This document shows, in pieces, positions 61,249 to 64,000 of a stretch of 64,000 bases of DNA. Position 1 is the first letter of the stretch. The number at the start of each line of letters is the position of its first letter. The stretch covers positions 310,001-374,000 of the forward strand of contig NZ_CP099401.1 in assembly GCF_024721175.1 (NCBI RefSeq). The letters are read 5' to 3'. The notes below the pieces were generated by a model that worked only from the letters and a program-made list of their open reading frames with translations, made no database searches and was not told the DNA's origin. Origin of the DNA: Rhizobium sp. Pop5 (GTDB lineage Bacteria; Pseudomonadota; Alphaproteobacteria; Rhizobiales; Rhizobiaceae). The translations under genes were made by a program, and so were the position numbers.

Positions 61249-62523
61249 TCATTGCGCGATCGGAAGGCCGGTCGCAGAGGCGATCTGCTTGGCGGCATCA
61301 TCAAGAGCCGCCTTGGCATCCGGGTAACCGCCGGCGAAGAACTTCGTCTGCGTCGCTTTGAAGATGGCCTCGGCATCGCTCTGGAAGGCCGTGCCGCGGC
61401 TGGGCACGATCTTCGGCAGCGTCGCCAGGATATCGGCCCAGACCTTCTGGCCGCCCCAATAGGGCAGAGCTTCGCTGACGAAGGGATCCTTCTCGGCCGA
61501 AAGCAGCGACGGAACCAGGCCGAATTCCTTCAGCATGGTGACCTGTCCCTCGTTGGTGCCGAGGGCGTAATTGACGAATTTCCAGGCCGCTTCCTTGTTT
61601 GCTGACGTTGCCGAGATGGCGAGCGAGGAACCGCCGAGATTGGCGGCATGCGGGCCATCGGCTGTCAGGCTCGGCATCTTGTAGACGCCCCACTTGCCCT
61701 TGAGATCGGGTGAGGTGGAGCGCACAGTGCCCTCATACCAGCCGCCATACATCTGGCTCGCGGCCTTGCCGGCGGTATTGGCCTGGATCTTTTCGTCCCA
61801 GTTGGCCGCTGTCAGCGTGCCGGCGTCCTTCATTTCCTTCACTTTTTGAAGCGAGGCGACGCAGGCCGGCTGGTTGATGGTGATGTTCTGGCCATCGGTC
61901 GAGAAGTAGCCGCAGCCCTGTTCATTGGCGATCATGCGGAACCATTCGCTGTCACCGTTGAAATCTGCCTGCGCCATGACGACGCCGGGATTGGCGGCGG
62001 AAATCTTCTTGCCAGCGGCGATGAAATCGTCCCAGGTGCTGATGGTGCTCGGATCGACGCCTGCTTTTTCGTAGAGATCGCGGCGATAGAACACGGCGAC
62101 AGGGCCGGAATCCCACGGCATCGCGTAAGCGACATCGCCAACTTCAAGCTCGGTGCGCTTGAAATCGGGGAATTTTGCCTGGATGTCTGGGGTATAGCCG
62201 AGCTCCTTCAGGTTGGCGAAGCAATCCGGGAAACGGGTCCAGAAGATTTCAGCCTCGAAATTCTCGACACTGACAATATCGGGCAAACCGTCGCCGCCGG
62301 CGGCGCAGGCGGCGAGCATCTTGTCGAAGACCTGGCCATTTCCAAGATCCTCGACGGTGACCTTGATATCGGGATACTGTTTGTTGAAGCCTGGCAGCGT
62401 GGACTTCAATGCCGACGCGGCGACATTCCAGCTCCAGATGGTGAGATTGGCCGACTCAGCGAAGGCGGAGCCGGAAGCAAGCAAGGCGACAGCCGCTGTC
62501 GCAGCGAGAAGTTTGAAGCGCAT
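61249..62523 (-). CDS. sugar ABC transporter substrate-binding protein
   Basis: A 424-residue group 1 carbohydrate-binding protein. Signal peptide at residues 1-22 (ASGSAFA before ESANLTIW). Cleft-type segments: DVAYAMPWDSGPVAVFYRRDLYEKAG and AASQMYGGWYEGTVR. GGAGG precedes the ATG. First gene of the minus-strand operon ending in the dehydrogenase-reductase fusion; divergent from an AraC-type regulator, which probably controls it. Confidence 0.9.
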   Translation of the reverse strand: MRFKLLAATAAVALLASGSAFAESANLTIWSWNVAASALKSTLPGFNKQYPDIKVTVEDLGNGQVFDKMLAACAAGGDGLPDIVSVENFEAEIFWTRFPDCFANLKELGYTPDIQAKFPDFKRTELEVGDVAYAMPWDSGPVAVFYRRDLYEKAGVDPSTISTWDDFIAAGKKISAANPGVVMAQADFNGDSEWFRMIANEQGCGYFSTDGQNITINQPACVASLQKVKEMKDAGTLTAANWDEKIQANTAGKAASQMYGGWYEGTVRSTSPDLKGKWGVYKMPSLTADGPHAANLGGSSLAISATSANKEAAWKFVNYALGTNEGQVTMLKEFGLVPSLLSAEKDPFVSEALPYWGGQKVWADILATLPKIVPSRGTAFQSDAEAIFKATQTKFFAGGYPDAKAALDDAAKQIASATGLPIAQ

Positions 62524-62609
62524 TGAAAATCCTCCCTTTTCAATTGCCGATCTTTCACGAACGCGATTAAACTAACTGCAAGGGAGCGGCTGTCTCCTAA
62601 AAAAGGAAT

Positions 62610-63530
62610 ATGGATTTGGCGGAAAGTAAGATCGGCACGAGTGCAATCTACCGGCCCGGCGCCAGCAGCATCGAGGGTTCGCCGACGGCGCTGCAGATGT
62701 TTCACGCCCATCCGCTCGTCATGGCCATGCCGCACTGGCACGCGCAGGTCGAGATCAACTATGTCATGCGCGGCAGTGTGCGTTACCGGATGAGCGACCA
62801 CGAATTCCGGCTGAATGCCGGTGAAATGTGCCTCTTCTGGGGTGGACAGCCGCATCAGATGGACGAATCCTCAGATGATTCGCTCTATGCCGGTGCCCAC
62901 CTGCCGCTCGTCTATTTCTTCCGGCTGCGCCTGCCGCTCAGCATTTCCAGCCGGCTGATGAAGGGCGATACGCTGCTGACCTCGGCAACTGATGCCGCCG
63001 ACAACGAGAACTTCGCCCGCTGGTTCCGCTATTCCAAGTCCGGCGATGCCGCCATGGCCCAGCACGCCGTCGATGAATTGCTGCTGCGCATCGAGCGCAT
63101 CGCGCTCGAACCCTATTCGATGACGACATCGAATACGACCGTCAGCCTGGAAGGCGATCAGCCGCATCCCAATTCCTCGCGCAGCGTTGCGCGCATGTGC
63201 GATTTCATCGCCGCTAACTTTCTGCAGGATATCGATTCGGTCGATATTGCCCGCGCCGCCGACCTGCATCCGAAGTATGCCATGAACCTTTTCAAGCGGT
63301 CGACCGGCATGACGCTCAGCAAATATGTGACGCTGCTTAGGCTGTCGCGCGCCCAGGCGATGCTGATGAGCGAAGGCGCCAACGTGCTGCAGGTGGCGAT
63401 GGACAGCGGCTTCGGCTCGATCAGCGCCTTCAACAAATCCTTCCGCCACATCGCCGGCATGTCGCCCTCGGATTTTCGCCGCGATATACGACTGGTAACG
63501 AGCATCCCCGCCAGCGCCTTCCGCAACTAG
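62610..63530 (+). CDS. AraC family transcriptional regulator
   Basis: A 306-residue regulator: N-terminal cupin-like sensor (MPHWHAQVEINYVMRG with metal- or sugar-facing histidines; LFWGGQPHQMDE), and C-terminal double helix-turn-helix (DIDSVDIARAADLHPKYAMNLF and NVLQVAMDSGFGSISAFNKSF). AAAAGGAAT directly precedes the ATG. Divergent from the sugar importer operon over 86 bases, the usual arrangement for a dedicated activator responding to the transported sugar. Confidence 0.9.
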   Translation: MDLAESKIGTSAIYRPGASSIEGSPTALQMFHAHPLVMAMPHWHAQVEINYVMRGSVRYRMSDHEFRLNAGEMCLFWGGQPHQMDESSDDSLYAGAHLPLVYFFRLRLPLSISSRLMKGDTLLTSATDAADNENFARWFRYSKSGDAAMAQHAVDELLLRIERIALEPYSMTTSNTTVSLEGDQPHPNSSRSVARMCDFIAANFLQDIDSVDIARAADLHPKYAMNLFKRSTGMTLSKYVTLLRLSRAQAMLMSEGANVLQVAMDSGFGSISAFNKSFRHIAGMSPSDFRRDIRLVTSIPASAFRN

Positions 63531-63544
63531 CAGCTAGGTGCCGT

Positions 63545-63940
63545 TTATCGTTTCTCGGCAAGCTCGACCTGGATCCCATCCGGATCGCGCACGAAAGCGA
63601 CCCTGTGCAGCACCTCGGCATTAACAGCCAAGCGCGGTCGCTCCTTGATCTCGACGCCAGCCTGTTCCAGCCGGACGAATGTTTCCTCGACGCTTTCGAA
63701 CAGGAAGGTCAGATGACGCAGACCGGCCGTGCCCTCCGGCACATCCACCGCCCTTGCCGCCCCGCCAGCCGGCGCGAAGATCTCGAGCATGCCGCCGCCG
63801 GCATCGAGAAATGCGATTTCAGAGCCATCGGCCGTCACCTTGCGCAGATGCAGGCGCAGACCGAGCAAGCCGCAGTAAAAATCGACGGCGCGATCCATGT
63901 CGCTGACCGTCATGCCGACATGCTCGAAGGACTTCAGCAT
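63545..63940 (-). CDS. VOC family protein (glyoxalase/lactoylglutathione lyase-like)
   Basis: A 131-residue vicinal oxygen chelate protein with two beta-alpha-beta-beta-beta modules. Candidate metal ligands: His7 (FEHVGMTV), Glu in GGMLEIFAP, His in LRHLTFLF and Glu in GIQVELAE. Could act as glyoxalase I, a methylmalonyl-CoA-type epimerase or a dioxygenase-like isomerase; the sequence does not decide. Starts 18 bases after the stop of the gene cut by the window edge, so probably its operon partner. Confidence 0.82.
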   Translation of the reverse strand: MLKSFEHVGMTVSDMDRAVDFYCGLLGLRLHLRKVTADGSEIAFLDAGGGMLEIFAPAGGAARAVDVPEGTAGLRHLTFLFESVEETFVRLEQAGVEIKERPRLAVNAEVLHRVAFVRDPDGIQVELAEKR

Positions 63941-63958
63941 GGGAGCGCCCTTCCCTGC

Positions 63959-64000
63959 TCAGACGCCAGCCGCGCGCCGTTCCTCTTCCGGAAGCCAGGA
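63959..64000 (-). CDS. C-terminal end of a gene continuing beyond the window
   Basis: The minus-strand frame ends SWLPEEERRAAGV and TGA, 18 bases before the VOC gene start, with an AGGGAAGG site in between. The short charged tail is compatible with a co-transcribed upstream gene. Too short to name. Confidence 0.4.
   Translation of the reverse strand, partial: SWLPEEERRAAGV

Overview
The window is high-GC alphaproteobacterial DNA, most likely from a Rhizobium of the leguminosarum/etli group. Three things point there: the codon usage, the dense set of ABC uptake operons, and homologues of the rhizopine (moc) genes. This placement is an inference from gene content; no rRNA or other marker gene is present. 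I saw no tRNA, rRNA, CRISPR array, insertion sequence or phage gene. Nearly all of the DNA is coding, and most genes sit in tightly overlapping operons.

Layout. (1) 1-2185: a truncated methyltransferase, an alpha/beta hydrolase and msrA. (2) 2373-6346: a four-gene ABC importer (binding protein, two permeases, ATPase). (3) 6352-14831: a minus-strand catabolic operon (Gfo/Idh/MocA dehydrogenase, TIM-barrel isomerase, sugar ABC importer, inositol-monophosphatase-like enzyme), faced by a divergent LacI regulator with a perfect palindromic operator between them. (4) 14887-30617: an island resembling organosulfur scavenging. It has two DszA/NtaA-type flavin monooxygenases, two SfnB/DszC-type flavoproteins, an Rbs-type importer, a Dpp-type importer and a class V aminotransferase. 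(5) 30729-38786: a sugar-type ABC importer in one operon with a glycerophosphodiesterase, a LacI regulator and an inositol-monophosphatase-like enzyme, with a second divergent-type glycerophosphodiesterase converging on it. This looks like a route for glycerophospho-polyols such as glycerophosphoinositol. (6) 39123-39585: two small reading frames, one interrupted by an amber codon. (7) 39616-45238: a LacI regulator plus relatives of MocD, MocE, MocB and MocF and a TIM-barrel protein, a candidate rhizopine or methylated-inositol catabolic operon. (8) 45452-48939: YbaK-type deacylase, Tim44-like membrane protein, 2-hydroxyacid dehydrogenase, HupE/UreJ. (9) 48995-56323: a complete cytochrome bd oxidase operon (GbsR/MarR regulator, cydD, cydC, cydA, cydB, cydX) behind a textbook class II FNR/FixK-type promoter and a second promoter abutting a perfect 20-bp palindrome. 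(10) 56332-62523: a sugar ABC importer operon ending in a Gfo/Idh-aldo/keto reductase fusion, with a divergent AraC regulator. (11) 63545-64000: a glyoxalase-fold protein and the tail of one more gene.

How it fits together: most of the window is modular uptake plus catabolism, each module with its own regulator beside or inside the operon. In three sugar importers, and also after the MocB-like gene, a GC-rich stem-loop lies directly downstream of the binding-protein gene, which would favour excess binding protein over permease. The cyd module stands apart: it is a respiratory unit whose promoter geometry points to control by low oxygen, as expected for a bacterium that lives in microaerobic soil or nodules. 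All functional assignments come from reading motifs and family resemblance; no database search was run.
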